Shown here: piece by piece, positions 34,652 through 44,366 of the stretch
How the letters are laid out: each line of letters begins with the position of its first letter
How positions within the stretch are numbered: the first letter of the stretch is position 1
Source: Thermoanaerobaculia bacterium
GTDB taxonomy: Bacteria > Acidobacteriota > Thermoanaerobaculia > Multivoradales > J023
Direction of reading: 5' to 3'
Assembly: GCA_030431255.1 (NCBI GenBank)
Contig: JAUIJL010000014.1
Location: 164,756 to 228,755 of the forward strand
DNA length: 64,000 bases
Program-made: the position numbers and the translations under genes
Notes under the pieces: model-generated
What the model was told of the DNA's origin: nothing
Database searches by the model: none
What the model saw: only the letters and a program-made list of their open reading frames with translations

Positions 34652-36316
34652 ATGAAGAGATCACTTCTGCAGGTTGCCTTGTTGATTTCCGCCTTGCTGG
34701 TCGCCTCGGCGATGCCGGCCCTGGGCGCCCCCGAGCCCTATGAGGTGACCGTCAAACAGGTCAGCGCGGTGTCCATGCAGTGGACCACCAATCAAACCTT
34801 CGGCAAAGCCAACCTGCACGTGACCGGTCCCAAACACTACGACTTCTCGCGCACCTTCAGAGAAGACTCTCTCGCTTACTTCAAGCTCTATGACGGCTCC
34901 GAGGATCCGCGGGACGGCACCTATCGCTGGACCCTGTCGTATGTGTCTCCGGTCGACTCCGGTCTCGCTGAAGAGATCGCCAACGCCCGCAAAGAGAACA
35001 ACATCTGCTTCATCGATGAGATCACCGAGGCCGGTCTCTTCGCTTCCGGTCAGTGGAGCGGCACCTTCCTGGTGCTCAACGGCAAGATGATCGTGCCGGA
35101 ATCCCAAGAGGAGCAAGAGGATCGCTACGTGGGTTCCGACAACGACGTCAAGGGCAAGGCTGTGGAAGGTCCTGACGGCAACGCGCTTCCGACCAAAGAC
35201 TTCGTCATCAACGACGACCTGATCGTCGACGGCAGCGCTTGCATCGGCTTTGATTGTGTCAACGGTGAGAGCTTCGGCTTCGACACCATCCGCTTGAAGG
35301 AAAACAACCTGCGGATCAAATTCGACGACACCAGTGTCGCCGCTTCTTTCCCGCGCACCGACTGGCAATTGACCGCCAACGACTCGGCAAACGGCGGAGC
35401 GAGCAAGTTCTCCATCGACGACATCTCCGGCGGTCGGACCCCGTTCACCGTCGAGGCCAACGCCCCGAGTCACTCCCTCTACGTCGATGACGGTGGTCGG
35501 ATCGGTAACGGCACCTCGACCCCTTCGACCGAAATTCACACGGTCGACGGCGACACCCCGACCTTGCGTCTGCAGCAGGACGGCTCCTCCGGTTTCGCTC
35601 CCCAATCCTGGGACGTGGCCGGTAACGAGACCAACTTCTTCATCCGCGACGTCTCCAACGGATCGACCCTGCCTTTCCGCATCCGCCCGAGCGCGCCCAC
35701 CAGCTCGATCGATATCGCTACCAACGGTGACGTGGGCATCGGCACCGCCTCCCCGGACAATCAGCTTCACGTGCTCGAGAGCGGCACCGCCGGTGATCTC
35801 AAAGTGGTCGGCCGTTTCGAGAACAACGGCCCGGTGAGCATGCAGCTCTACAACAGCAACGCCGCCGAAAGCTGGGTGTTCAGCAACAAGCTCTCGGGTT
35901 TTGAAATCTCCAAGGGCATGACCGGCGTCAACGAGTTTGTGCTGGACGGTAGCGGTAATCTGACCATCACCGGTCAGCTCACCACCGCCGGCAACACCTA
36001 CCCCGACTACGTCTTCGACGAAGGTTACGAGCTCATGCCGCTCGACGATTTGGCCGCGTTCATCGCCGAGAACGGTCATCTGCCGAATATCGCCTCCGAG
36101 GAAGACGTGGAGTACGGCAAGAGGATCAACCTCAGCGAGCTGCAGGTCGGCTTGTTGGAGAAAGTCGAGGAGCTGACCCTCTACACCCTCGAGCAACACG
36201 AAGCCGATCGCGCGCTGCGCCAAGCCGACGCGGCCTTGCTCGACGTGATCGAAAAGCAGAACGAGCTGATCCGTCAGCTGGAAGCTCGCTTGGCGGCCCT
36301 CGAAGCCGGCAAGTGA
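34652..36316 (+). CDS. Fibre-like secreted protein A
   Basis: A 554-residue protein with a signal peptide (MKRSLLQVALLISALLVASA, cleavage near ALGA). The N-terminal part has a conserved block (VTGPKHYDFSRTF, EDPRDGTYRWTL) and a central beta-rich region with DLIVDGSACIGFDC (two cysteines), DTIRLKENNLRIKF and SLYVDDGGRIG, then a C-terminal phage-tail-fibre-like end YPDYVFDEGYELM, ENGHLPNI, NLSELQ, LLEKVEELTLYTLEQ and a coiled coil. The end is the pattern seen in many bacterial tail-fibre-like and surface proteins. Function unknown. GGAG lies seven bases ahead of the ATG. It has a close paralogue at 37468. Confidence 0.75.
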   Translation: MKRSLLQVALLISALLVASAMPALGAPEPYEVTVKQVSAVSMQWTTNQTFGKANLHVTGPKHYDFSRTFREDSLAYFKLYDGSEDPRDGTYRWTLSYVSPVDSGLAEEIANARKENNICFIDEITEAGLFASGQWSGTFLVLNGKMIVPESQEEQEDRYVGSDNDVKGKAVEGPDGNALPTKDFVINDDLIVDGSACIGFDCVNGESFGFDTIRLKENNLRIKFDDTSVAASFPRTDWQLTANDSANGGASKFSIDDISGGRTPFTVEANAPSHSLYVDDGGRIGNGTSTPSTEIHTVDGDTPTLRLQQDGSSGFAPQSWDVAGNETNFFIRDVSNGSTLPFRIRPSAPTSSIDIATNGDVGIGTASPDNQLHVLESGTAGDLKVVGRFENNGPVSMQLYNSNAAESWVFSNKLSGFEISKGMTGVNEFVLDGSGNLTITGQLTTAGNTYPDYVFDEGYELMPLDDLAAFIAENGHLPNIASEEDVEYGKRINLSELQVGLLEKVEELTLYTLEQHEADRALRQADAALLDVIEKQNELIRQLEARLAALEAGK

Positions 36317-36353
36317 TCCTCACTCGTTAAGGATAGGGTCCTCCGGGACCTGG

Positions 36354-36386
36354 AAAGCCCGCGGAATCCGTTCCGCGGGCTTTTTT
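36354..36386 (+). terminator. Rho-independent terminator after fibre-like gene A
   Basis: AAGCCCGCGGAA and TTCCGCGGGCTT form a 12-bp stem with a TCCG loop and a six-T run. It separates gene A from the methyltransferase gene. Confidence 0.93.
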
Positions 36387-36482
36387 GATGGGGCAGAAGA
36401 ATACGCAATGCGCAGTGGAGATCGAGGTCGCGCCTCCATGCTCATGGTTGGGCAACCCGCAGCATAGGGTTATAGTGCGCCC

Positions 36483-37265
36483 ATGTCCGGAACCCTTAAA
36501 TCGAGACTCAAACACGGCCTTTATCGGGCGGCTGTTCGAACCCTATCCCCGACTCTCCGCGAGACGCTGGGGCGTGCGGCGGTGACCCGCCGATTGCGGG
36601 ACCGATTTTTTCGCCCTGGCGGTCGACCTGAGCTGCTTCGTGGCGAGGTGGCTTGGCGGGACTTTCGTTTTCAGTTTTCGGCGCCGTTTCAGGTCTTCGA
36701 CCGCGCGGAGCGGCGAGGGGTGGAGAATCGCATTTGTCGGCTTGCCCAATCGTTGCTCGCCGATGGCGATTCGGCGATCGATGTCGGTGCCAATTACGGT
36801 TTCGTCAGCCTGGTGCTTGGACGATGCGTGGCGCCCGCCGGACGGGTGCTGTCGTTTGAGATCGATCCCCGGATCCGGGCGGCGGTGGCGGAGTCGCGGG
36901 ATGCGAGCGGCTTGGCTGAGGTGATTCAGCTCGCGCCGAAGGGTGCCGGCGCCACGGATACCGACGCCTTGACCACCGTGGATTCCGCGGCCCGGGAGCT
37001 GTCCCTCGAGCGCATTCGCTTCCTGAAAATCGATGTGGACGGTTTGGATTTCGAGGTGCTGCAAGGGGCGGCGGACACCTTGCGCGCTTGGCATCCGGTG
37101 GTGGTGATCGAGATGACCCGCTCCGCGGAAGCGATCTACGACGCCCTGGCCGGCGCAGGGTATCGACATTTCATGGACCAAGAGAATCAGCCGGTGCAGC
37201 GGGGGGATCGGGTCGAGAATCTCATCGCGTCCGTGGAGCCGGTTCGAATTCCGCCGCCCGCCTGA
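36483..37265 (+). CDS. FkbM-family methyltransferase
   Basis: A 260-residue SAM-dependent methyltransferase of the FkbM type. Motif I is AIDVGANYGFVS (residues 98-109), the acidic loop is VLSFEIDPRI, and the family signature LKIDVDGLDFEVLQGA is at about 177-192. FkbM proteins methylate hydroxyls of sugars, peptides or polyketides. It lies between two paralogous fibre-like genes, has its own start, and is separated from the first by a terminator. Methylation of a glycan or of the fibre proteins is possible but not shown. Confidence 0.9.
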   Translation: MSGTLKSRLKHGLYRAAVRTLSPTLRETLGRAAVTRRLRDRFFRPGGRPELLRGEVAWRDFRFQFSAPFQVFDRAERRGVENRICRLAQSLLADGDSAIDVGANYGFVSLVLGRCVAPAGRVLSFEIDPRIRAAVAESRDASGLAEVIQLAPKGAGATDTDALTTVDSAARELSLERIRFLKIDVDGLDFEVLQGAADTLRAWHPVVVIEMTRSAEAIYDALAGAGYRHFMDQENQPVQRGDRVENLIASVEPVRIPPPA

Positions 37266-37467
37266 TCGCTCGACCTGCCTCTTTCCCAACTTTCCTCCAA
37301 AATAGCTGCCTTGCCTTCTCCGGGGATCGCTCCTTTTCGCAGTCCAAGGGTTCAGACGGATCTCGGGTGAGAAATCCGAGCCGGACCTTCGTTCAGTCTG
37401 TGATCGCAACCCACACGGCGTCGCGACCTCGAAAGAGAGGCCGTCGTCGACTGAACCAGGAGGAACC

Positions 37468-39159
37468 ATGAAACTCGGACATTCATTTTTTGCAGCATTT
37501 TCGGCTTTGATCCTGATCTCGACCCTGATGGCGGTCCCCACCTATGGGGGCACCACGGGCGGAGCCGGCGACGTGACCCTCAGCTCTACCGGGCCGTCGG
37601 CTTTGACCTGGACGACCCGTTCGGTCTTCGGCTCCGCCACTCTACAAGTGACCGGCCCGAAGCATTTCGACTTCTCTCGAACGGTGGAATCTGATTCGTC
37701 GATTGCTTTCGATCTCTACGAAGGGGCTGAGGATCCCAGGGACGGGGCCTATCGCTGGACGTTGACCTATCGCTCGCCGGTCGACGCCGCCCTGGCCGAG
37801 GACATCCAGGAAGCCCGCGACGCCGGCGATGTCTGTTTCGTGGACGAGCTGAAAGAGGCGGGCCGATTTGAATCCGGTGCCTGGAGCGGCAGCTTTCTTT
37901 GGCTCGGCGGTGAATTGATCGTGCCCGAGCTGAGCACCGGAACGGAATCACTGACCGGTCCGGACCTGGACGCCGCCTCGGAAGGAGCCTTGGAGACGGA
38001 GCTGGACGTGCTCGCGAAGGCGGGTGCGTCGCAAGACTCGAAGGCCTTGCCGACCAAGGACTTCGTCATCCTCGACGACTTGATCGTCGACGGCAGCGGC
38101 TGTATCGGCTTCGATTGCGCGGGCGGCGAGAGCTTCGGCTTCGACACCATCCGTTTGAAAGAGCACAATTTGCGGATCAAATTCATGGATACCAGCTTCG
38201 CCTCCGGCTATCCCACCAACGATTGGCAGCTGACGGCCAACTCGTCGGGCAGAGGGGGCATGGATCGATTCTCGATCGACGATATCTCTTCCGAGCAGAC
38301 TCCGTTCACCATCGAGGCGCGGGCCCGTAATCATGCGCTCTACGTGGACGACGCAGGTCGCATCGGTTTCGGCACCGCGGCCCCGGTGACGGAGCTGCAC
38401 GTGGTGTCGGGGGATACGCCGACCCTTCGTCTGGAGCAGACCGATGCCTCGGCATTCACGCCTCAAACTTGGGATGTGGCGGGCAACGAGGTGAGTTTCT
38501 TCGTCCGTGATGCATCCAACGGCTCCACCTTGCCGTTCCGGATCCGCCCCGACGCCGATTCCAACAGCTTGGTGATCGACGGGGAGTCGCAGGTGGGTGT
38601 CGGCGTGTCCGACGCCACCCACAAGCTGCACGTGCGTGAATCCGGCAGCTCCGGCGTTCTGCGCATCGTCGGCAAGCTGGAGAACAACGGACCTGCGAGC
38701 CTGCAGCTCCTCGACACGGATTCCGGGGACAATTGGGTCTTCACCAACAAACCCACCGGATTCGAAATCTCAAAGGGAGGCACCGGCAATATTGAGATGG
38801 AGCTGGACGGCAGCGGCAACTTGACCATCCTCGGTCAGCTGACCACCGGCATGAACGTCTATCCCGACTATGTCTTCAAGGAAGGCTACGAGCTGCGGTC
38901 CCTCGACGAGCTGGCGGCGTTCATTGAGGAGAACGGCCACCTACCCGGCATCCGTTCCGAGTCCGAGGTGGATCACGGAGAGCGGGTCAATCTTAGCGAG
39001 CTGAGCCGAGGCCTGTTGGAGAAGGTGGAGGAGCTGACCCTCTACACCCTTCAGCAGCACGATGAGGCGCGCTCCATGCGGGCGACCATCGACGAGCAGC
39101 TCAAGCGAATCGAGCGATTGGAAGCTCTATTGGCAGGCTCTGAAGCTCTTTCCAAATGA
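37468..39159 (+). CDS. Fibre-like secreted protein B (paralogue of A)
   Basis: A 563-residue paralogue of the 34652 gene, with the same order of blocks: signal peptide (about 1-28), TGPKHFDFSRTV, EDPRDGAYRWTL, DFVILDDLIVDGSGCIGFDC, DTIRLKEHNLRIKF, ALYVDDAGRIGFG, and the C-terminal YPDYVFKEGYELRS, ENGHLPGI, NLSELSRGLLEKVEEL plus coiled coil. The overall match is high in the first 120 residues and in the last 100. AGGAGG lies four bases ahead of the ATG. Products of A and B may form a hetero-oligomeric fibre; that is an inference. Confidence 0.78.
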   Translation: MKLGHSFFAAFSALILISTLMAVPTYGGTTGGAGDVTLSSTGPSALTWTTRSVFGSATLQVTGPKHFDFSRTVESDSSIAFDLYEGAEDPRDGAYRWTLTYRSPVDAALAEDIQEARDAGDVCFVDELKEAGRFESGAWSGSFLWLGGELIVPELSTGTESLTGPDLDAASEGALETELDVLAKAGASQDSKALPTKDFVILDDLIVDGSGCIGFDCAGGESFGFDTIRLKEHNLRIKFMDTSFASGYPTNDWQLTANSSGRGGMDRFSIDDISSEQTPFTIEARARNHALYVDDAGRIGFGTAAPVTELHVVSGDTPTLRLEQTDASAFTPQTWDVAGNEVSFFVRDASNGSTLPFRIRPDADSNSLVIDGESQVGVGVSDATHKLHVRESGSSGVLRIVGKLENNGPASLQLLDTDSGDNWVFTNKPTGFEISKGGTGNIEMELDGSGNLTILGQLTTGMNVYPDYVFKEGYELRSLDELAAFIEENGHLPGIRSESEVDHGERVNLSELSRGLLEKVEELTLYTLQQHDEARSMRATIDEQLKRIERLEALLAGSEALSK

Positions 39160-39165
39160 AAAGAG

Positions 39166-39195
39166 GCCCCGCGGGCTCCGAACGACCCGTGGGGC
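39166..39195. terminator. Weak hairpin between convergent genes
   Basis: GCCCCGCGGG pairs with CCCGTGGGGC with one G-T wobble, just after fibre-like gene B. There is no T-run, so it may be a Rho-dependent or incidental stem. Confidence 0.35.
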
Positions 39196-39315
39196 ATCCC
39201 AGTCGCGCGGCCGATTTTGGGGTGGGCGTTGCGCGGAGGGGTTCATACCCAAGACATGCGGAATCCGCGCAAAAACCGCTCCATCACGTGTCGAAAAATT
39301 CTCAATTTCCCGCGA

Positions 39316-41004
39316 TCAATCCGAGGCCAAACCCATGGCTCGGGCGATCGCCTCGGCGGCCCGGATGCCGTCGATGGCCGCGGACATGATGCCGCCGGCG
39401 TAACCCGCGCCTTCGCCGGCGGGGAAGAGCCCACGGGTGTTGAGGCTTTGACCGTCGGCTCCCCGTTCAATGCGCAAGGGGGACGAGGTGCGTGTTTCGA
39501 CCCCGGTGAGCAGGGCGTCCGGTCGAGCGAATCCCTTGATCTTTTTGTCGAAGGCTGGGAGGGCTTCACGAATGGCGGCGATCGCGAAGTCCGGCAGGGC
39601 GGTGCTGAGATCGCCCAATCTAACCCCGGGTTTGTAGGACGGCTTGACCGCCCCGAATGCCGTCGAGGGTTTGCCGGCGAGGAAATCACCGATCAGCTGA
39701 CCCGGGGCGTCGTAGGTGCCGCCGCCGAGCTCGAAGGCACGGCTTTCCAAACGACGCTGGAGCTCGATGCCGGCCAACGGTCCACCGGGGTAGTCCTTTT
39801 CCGGCTGGATATCGACCACGATCGCGGCGTTGGCGTTGCGCTCGCTGCGGGAATATTGGCTCATGCCGTTGGTGACCACCCGACCGGCTTCAGAGGTCGC
39901 CGCGACCACCGTGCCTCCCGGGCACATGCAAAAGCTGTAGACGCTTCGGCCTTCGAGGCCCTTGCCCCGGCAATGGTGGACCAAGCGGTAGTCGGCGGCA
40001 CCGAGCAGGGGATGGCCCGCGAACGAGCCGAAACGGCAACGGTCGATCATCGATTGTGGGTGCTCGGCGCGAAAGCCGATGGAGAAGGGCTTGGCGATCA
40101 TGTGCACGCCCCGGTGATGCAACACCTCGAAAGTATCCCGAGCGCTGTGGCCGACGGCCAGCACCACATGATCCGTGCGCAGATACGGGTCCTCACGGGG
40201 GCCGTCGTCTTCGGAGTCGCCGGCTGAGACGTTACGGAGGAACAAACCTCGGATCCCACCACCTTCGATGTCGAAGTCGGTGACTCGGGTTTGGAAGCGA
40301 ATCTCACCGCCGAGCTCAAGGATCTTGGCGCGCATCTTTTCCAACATCTTGACCAATTTGAAGGTGCCGATGTGGGGTTTGCTCAGGTAAAGGATTTCCG
40401 GCGGCGCCCCTGCTTCGACGAATTCCGTGAGCACCTTACGGCCCTGGTGTTGGGTGTCCCGGACTTGGCTGTAGAGCTTGCCGTCGGAAAAGGTGCCCGC
40501 GCCCCCTTCTCCGAATTGCACGTTGGATTCGGGATGCAGCTTGCGCTTGCGCCACAGCCCGAAGGTGTCGGCCGTGCGATCGCGCACGGCTTTTCCCCGT
40601 TCGAGAATCAAGGGTTTGAGGCCCATTTCGGCGAGGATCAGGCCAGCGAAGAGCCCACATGGACCCATGCCGATGACCACCGGTCGATGTGCTTCGTCGG
40701 GCAAAGGGCCACGAGTGATCGGACGATAGGTGGTGTCGGGAGTGGGCCGGACGTGGGGATCCGCTTCGAAGCGTTGGAGCAGCTCCCGCTCGGCGGCCTC
40801 GGACGTGTCTTCCCGTGGTGAAAGGGTGACGTCGACCGTGTAGATCAGTTGGATGCGGGTTCGGCGTCGGGCGTCGTATCCCCGTTTGAAGACCTCCACG
40901 TCGGCGATCTGCTCGGCGGGCAGGCCCAATTTCTGGGCCACAGCCTGGGCGAGGGCCTCGTCGGGGTGGTCGAGGGGTAGGCGAATCTCGGTCAATCGAA
41001 TCAT
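39316..41004 (-). CDS. FAD-dependent oxidoreductase (COG2509 type)
   Basis: A 562-residue flavoprotein of the 'uncharacterised FAD-dependent dehydrogenase' group. A Rossmann motif VVIGMGPCGLFAGLILAEMG is near residue 109, followed by QFGEGGAGTFSDGKLYS, VLAVGHSARDTFEVL and FSIGFRAEHPQSMID, with a C-terminal GEGAGYAGGIMSAAIDG that closes the FAD site. The N-terminal 100 residues are a specific accessory domain. The substrate is not known. It stands alone on the minus strand, convergent with the fibre gene. Confidence 0.85.
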   Translation of the reverse strand: MIRLTEIRLPLDHPDEALAQAVAQKLGLPAEQIADVEVFKRGYDARRRTRIQLIYTVDVTLSPREDTSEAAERELLQRFEADPHVRPTPDTTYRPITRGPLPDEAHRPVVIGMGPCGLFAGLILAEMGLKPLILERGKAVRDRTADTFGLWRKRKLHPESNVQFGEGGAGTFSDGKLYSQVRDTQHQGRKVLTEFVEAGAPPEILYLSKPHIGTFKLVKMLEKMRAKILELGGEIRFQTRVTDFDIEGGGIRGLFLRNVSAGDSEDDGPREDPYLRTDHVVLAVGHSARDTFEVLHHRGVHMIAKPFSIGFRAEHPQSMIDRCRFGSFAGHPLLGAADYRLVHHCRGKGLEGRSVYSFCMCPGGTVVAATSEAGRVVTNGMSQYSRSERNANAAIVVDIQPEKDYPGGPLAGIELQRRLESRAFELGGGTYDAPGQLIGDFLAGKPSTAFGAVKPSYKPGVRLGDLSTALPDFAIAAIREALPAFDKKIKGFARPDALLTGVETRTSSPLRIERGADGQSLNTRGLFPAGEGAGYAGGIMSAAIDGIRAAEAIARAMGLASD

Positions 41005-41179
41005 GGAGCGGGTCCAAAGGCGAGAAGAGGGTCGGGGCTAGCCCGTCTCGCGACGAAGTTGGTGAAATTTCCGGGCTAGGTGTGTTTGCGGCTCGGGCGT
41101 CATTTGCCTGCCCCCGATCTTAGCCGATGCGCGGGCCGGCTCGATGCGGTAAACACCTGGGGCTGTTAGGATTCCCCCG

Positions 41180-43225
41180 ATGCGACGCATTCGGATTCCT
41201 CGCCCCTTGCTACCCCACCTTACCCTAGCGCTGGTCGCTTTTGCGCTGCTGCTCGTGACCGGCATCGGAGGCTGTGTCGGCTCGGCGCCGTCGTGGAAGG
41301 GGGCACCGTTGGTGGTGATCTCCATCGACACCCTGCGGGCGGATCGTTTGCCGGCCTACGGCTACGACGACATCGCCACGCCCTCAATCGATAAATTGGC
41401 CCGCGACGGGGTGTTGTTCGAGTCCGCGTTCTCCCACGTGCCCTTGACCCTGCCGTCACACCTCTCGATCTTCACCGGCTTGCTGCCCCATCGCCACGGT
41501 GTGCGGGCCAATGTGGGATATACCTTCGATCCCGATGCCCAGCCTTTCTTGCCCCGCTGGGTGAAGCAAGCGGGATATCAAACCGGCGCAGCGATATCCG
41601 CTTATCCCCTGAGCCGGTCCGCCGGTTTCGGTGCCGGTTTCGATTTCTTCGACGACGCCGAGGACTTCTCGACGATCAAACAGATGCGTCCGGGCGGTGC
41701 CACCCTGGACAAGCTCTTGCCCTGGTTGCGGCGGCAGGCCGAGACCCCGGAGCCCTTCTTCCTCTTCTTCCATCTTTTCGAGCCCCATCTTCCCTACGAC
41801 CCTCCCACCGCCTTCACGTCGCCGGGGCGCTCGCCGTACGACGCCGAGGTGGCGGCGTCCGATCACCTGGTGGGCGGACTGCTGAACGAGCTGACCCGCC
41901 TCGGCCTCTATGACCGATCGATCGTAGTGTTGCTCTCCGACCATGGCGAAGGTCTGGGCGACCACGGGGAGATCGAGCACGGCATGTTGTTGTACCGCGA
42001 GGTCTTGCAAGTGCCGTTGATCATCAAATTGCCGAATAACGTCGGTGCCAGCCGACGCATCGCCCAGCCCGTGGGTTTGACGGACGTCTTTCCGACACTC
42101 GCGGAATTGTTGGCGCTGGAAGCCCCCGAGGGCTTGGACGGTCGCTCCCTGACCCAGCTGATTTTCGGCGACGAGCTCGACGTGCCACCCCGTGCCCTCT
42201 TCGCGGAAACCCTCTATCCACGTTTGGAAATGGGCTGGAGCGTGCTCTTCTCCGCCATCGGCTCCGATCACCACCTCATCGCCGGTCCGAAACCCGAGCT
42301 CTACGATTGGAAGTCCGATCCCCGGGAAACCCAGGATTTGCTCGCCGACGGCTCGATGGAAGCTGTGTCCGGATCGGATCCCGCCCTGGGCGCGGATTCC
42401 CGGCGGGTGCTCGGCGAGCTGAGGCAAGCCCTGGACCGGCTCGACGCGGCCTTCGTGCCGGCGGGTGAGATCTCCGAAGAATCGGCGGCGGCGATCGCGT
42501 CTTTGGGTTATGTGGGCAGCTCCGGTGGGCGTGAGGATCCGTCGGTCTCGCCCCGGGATCGCATCCACATTTACGAAACCTACCGCTCGGGCCAAAGGGC
42601 TTTTACCCAAGGGGAGTGGCAAAAGGCGGAGCAGTATTTGCGATCCACCCTGGAGCAGGATCCGGAGGTCGTCGACGCCTGGCTCCTCTTGGGCAGCGCC
42701 TTGGATCGTCTGGGACGGCCGGGTGAGGCCTTGGAAGCCTATTTGCGTGGGGGGCCGGTGAGTGATCGGCCGTTGGAGATCGCCGGCGAGGTGCTCGGCC
42801 TTTGCCGCAATTTGAATCGCCTCTACCTCTGCGCCGACCACCTGGCGGTTTTTGCCGACGCTCAGCCCACGGTGCCGCAGATTCGATATCTGCAAGCTCA
42901 GACCCTGCGCGAGCTGGGGCGGTGGGAGGAAGCGTTGGAGGTGGCGGAAGTGGCCCTGCAGATCGCGCCCGCGGATCCCGATGCCCACTATTTGCGCGGC
43001 TCGGTGCTCGCCGGCATGGATCGATTAGAGGAGGCCCGGGAGGATCTGCAACGGGCCGTGGACATGACCGGCGAGCAACATCTGCCGGCCATGGTGGACT
43101 TGGCCATGGTGCTGGCTCGGGTGGGAGAGATGCAAGAGGCGCGGCGGTTGGTGGAGTTGGCGAGGTTCGCCGCGCCCGACGAGCCCTCGGTGCGAGCGGC
43201 AGCCCGAGCCCTCGGCCTGGAATAG
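41180..43225 (+). CDS. Sulfatase-like lipoprotein with TPR region
   Basis: A 681-residue lipoprotein (lipobox GIGGC) of the alkaline-phosphatase/sulfatase superfamily. Asp50 (VISIDTLRAD) and the later SDHGEGLGDHGE supply metal ligands. At the nucleophile position the sequence is T90-LPSH, not the CxPxR of formylglycine sulfatases, so it should not be a classical sulfatase; a Thr nucleophile as in phosphotransferases of the same superfamily is possible. The C-terminal 200 residues are TPR-like repeats (LLLGSALDRLGRPGEALEAY and similar). Such fusions are common in Acidobacteria. Substrate unknown. Confidence 0.82.
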   Translation: MRRIRIPRPLLPHLTLALVAFALLLVTGIGGCVGSAPSWKGAPLVVISIDTLRADRLPAYGYDDIATPSIDKLARDGVLFESAFSHVPLTLPSHLSIFTGLLPHRHGVRANVGYTFDPDAQPFLPRWVKQAGYQTGAAISAYPLSRSAGFGAGFDFFDDAEDFSTIKQMRPGGATLDKLLPWLRRQAETPEPFFLFFHLFEPHLPYDPPTAFTSPGRSPYDAEVAASDHLVGGLLNELTRLGLYDRSIVVLLSDHGEGLGDHGEIEHGMLLYREVLQVPLIIKLPNNVGASRRIAQPVGLTDVFPTLAELLALEAPEGLDGRSLTQLIFGDELDVPPRALFAETLYPRLEMGWSVLFSAIGSDHHLIAGPKPELYDWKSDPRETQDLLADGSMEAVSGSDPALGADSRRVLGELRQALDRLDAAFVPAGEISEESAAAIASLGYVGSSGGREDPSVSPRDRIHIYETYRSGQRAFTQGEWQKAEQYLRSTLEQDPEVVDAWLLLGSALDRLGRPGEALEAYLRGGPVSDRPLEIAGEVLGLCRNLNRLYLCADHLAVFADAQPTVPQIRYLQAQTLRELGRWEEALEVAEVALQIAPADPDAHYLRGSVLAGMDRLEEAREDLQRAVDMTGEQHLPAMVDLAMVLARVGEMQEARRLVELARFAAPDEPSVRAAARALGLE

Positions 43226-43319
43226 GACGCTCTATCTAGCCGGACACATCCACCGGATGCTCGGCGCCGAATATTCAACGAATGCTGAGAGAGCCCATCC
43301 CTCATCCATGGAGCCGCAC

Positions 43320-44330
43320 ATGAACAGTCGACATCTTCCGCGCCCACCCGCTTCCCGTCCGTTGAGGACCCGCGCCATGCCCCGGGCGGTGGTGCGACCC
43401 TCGCCCGAGGGCCCGGCCTCCGTCGGTCTCTTGATCGGTGGCCTCTTGGCGGTGGCGCTGGCGGCCTGGGCCATCGTCTTTTGGGCGCCGAAAGCCTCGG
43501 CGGACAGCCGTGCCGACGCCGTGCTCGCCACTCCCGTGGACACTTCGGCCTTCCACGACCATTGGTCCCAGGGCCGAGCGGAGATCACCAGCTACGAGCT
43601 GGAGCAGGCCCGCTACGGTGAGCTGCATCCCGGACACGCGGTGTTGATTTTCGTCACCGAGGATTTCTCGCGGGAGAAACACGTCAAGCTCGACGCGCCC
43701 CAGCGGGCCGGCGCCGATCGGGTTCCGGTGCTGAAGCTCAACGCCACCCGAAAGTTCAATACCGGCGTCTATCCCTACTCGGTGATGACCTCCATCTTCA
43801 CGCCCGTGGACGGCTCCGGGACCCTCAAGGTGTCCACGTCGGTGCAGGAGTGGTGCGGTCATGTCTACAGTCAGCTCAATCGGGCCGAGTCGGGCTTCCG
43901 GATCGAGCAACGTTCCTACTTCGAGTCCGAAGGCGACGCGCAGCTCGATCACCCGGGTTTCGAGCTCGAAGACGACCTCTGGACCCGTCTGCGCCTCAAT
44001 CCCCAAAGCTTGCCCACCGGCAGCTTCTCCATGCTGCCCAGCTCCCTGCACCTGCGGCTCAAGCATCTTCCGTGGCAGGCAGTGGCCGCCATCGGCGAGC
44101 ATCTACCAGCGGACGAGCGAGGCCTTGTGGCCTATCGGCTCACCTATCCCAGCCAATCCCGTAGCCTGACCATCCGCTATTCCCCCGCCCATCCCCACGA
44201 GATCGAGGGCTGGCAGGAATCCGCCGGCGGCCTGACCACCCGGGCGGTCAAGAAAGAGCGTCTGATGCTCGACTATTGGAGCCGAAATCGCTTGGAGGAT
44301 GCGGGTCTTCGGGAGCGGCTGGGTCTCTGA
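43320..44330 (+). CDS. Conserved secreted protein of unknown function
   Basis: A 336-residue exported protein with one membrane or signal segment at about residues 37-58 (VGLLIGGLLAVALAAWAIVF). The mature part has the conserved string KLNATRKFNTGVYPYSVMTSI and STSVQEWCGHVYSQL, found in a family that databases have sometimes mislabelled 'Maf'; it has no Maf fold. I know of no function. GGAG lies six bases ahead of the ATG at 43320. It follows the sulfatase-like gene by 94 bp and could be co-transcribed. Confidence 0.7.
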   Translation: MNSRHLPRPPASRPLRTRAMPRAVVRPSPEGPASVGLLIGGLLAVALAAWAIVFWAPKASADSRADAVLATPVDTSAFHDHWSQGRAEITSYELEQARYGELHPGHAVLIFVTEDFSREKHVKLDAPQRAGADRVPVLKLNATRKFNTGVYPYSVMTSIFTPVDGSGTLKVSTSVQEWCGHVYSQLNRAESGFRIEQRSYFESEGDAQLDHPGFELEDDLWTRLRLNPQSLPTGSFSMLPSSLHLRLKHLPWQAVAAIGEHLPADERGLVAYRLTYPSQSRSLTIRYSPAHPHEIEGWQESAGGLTTRAVKKERLMLDYWSRNRLEDAGLRERLGL

Positions 44331-44366
44331 AAAGGCCCGACCCCGGGCCAGGCCGGCCTGACCTCG

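Noticed and set aside
34661..36223. Minus-strand frame opposite fibre-like gene A
   Set aside because: Shadow of a highly biased gene; Val/Asp/Gly-rich and no domain.
34652..39159. Prophage remnant
   Set aside because: Only the fibre-like ends look phage-like; both proteins have signal peptides and no capsid, tail or integrase genes are near.
39166..39195. Strong intrinsic terminator after fibre-like gene B
   Set aside because: Stem is present but there is no T-run on either strand, so it is listed only as weak.
41456..42988. Minus-strand frame opposite the sulfatase-like gene
   Set aside because: Shadow frame, no recognisable fold.
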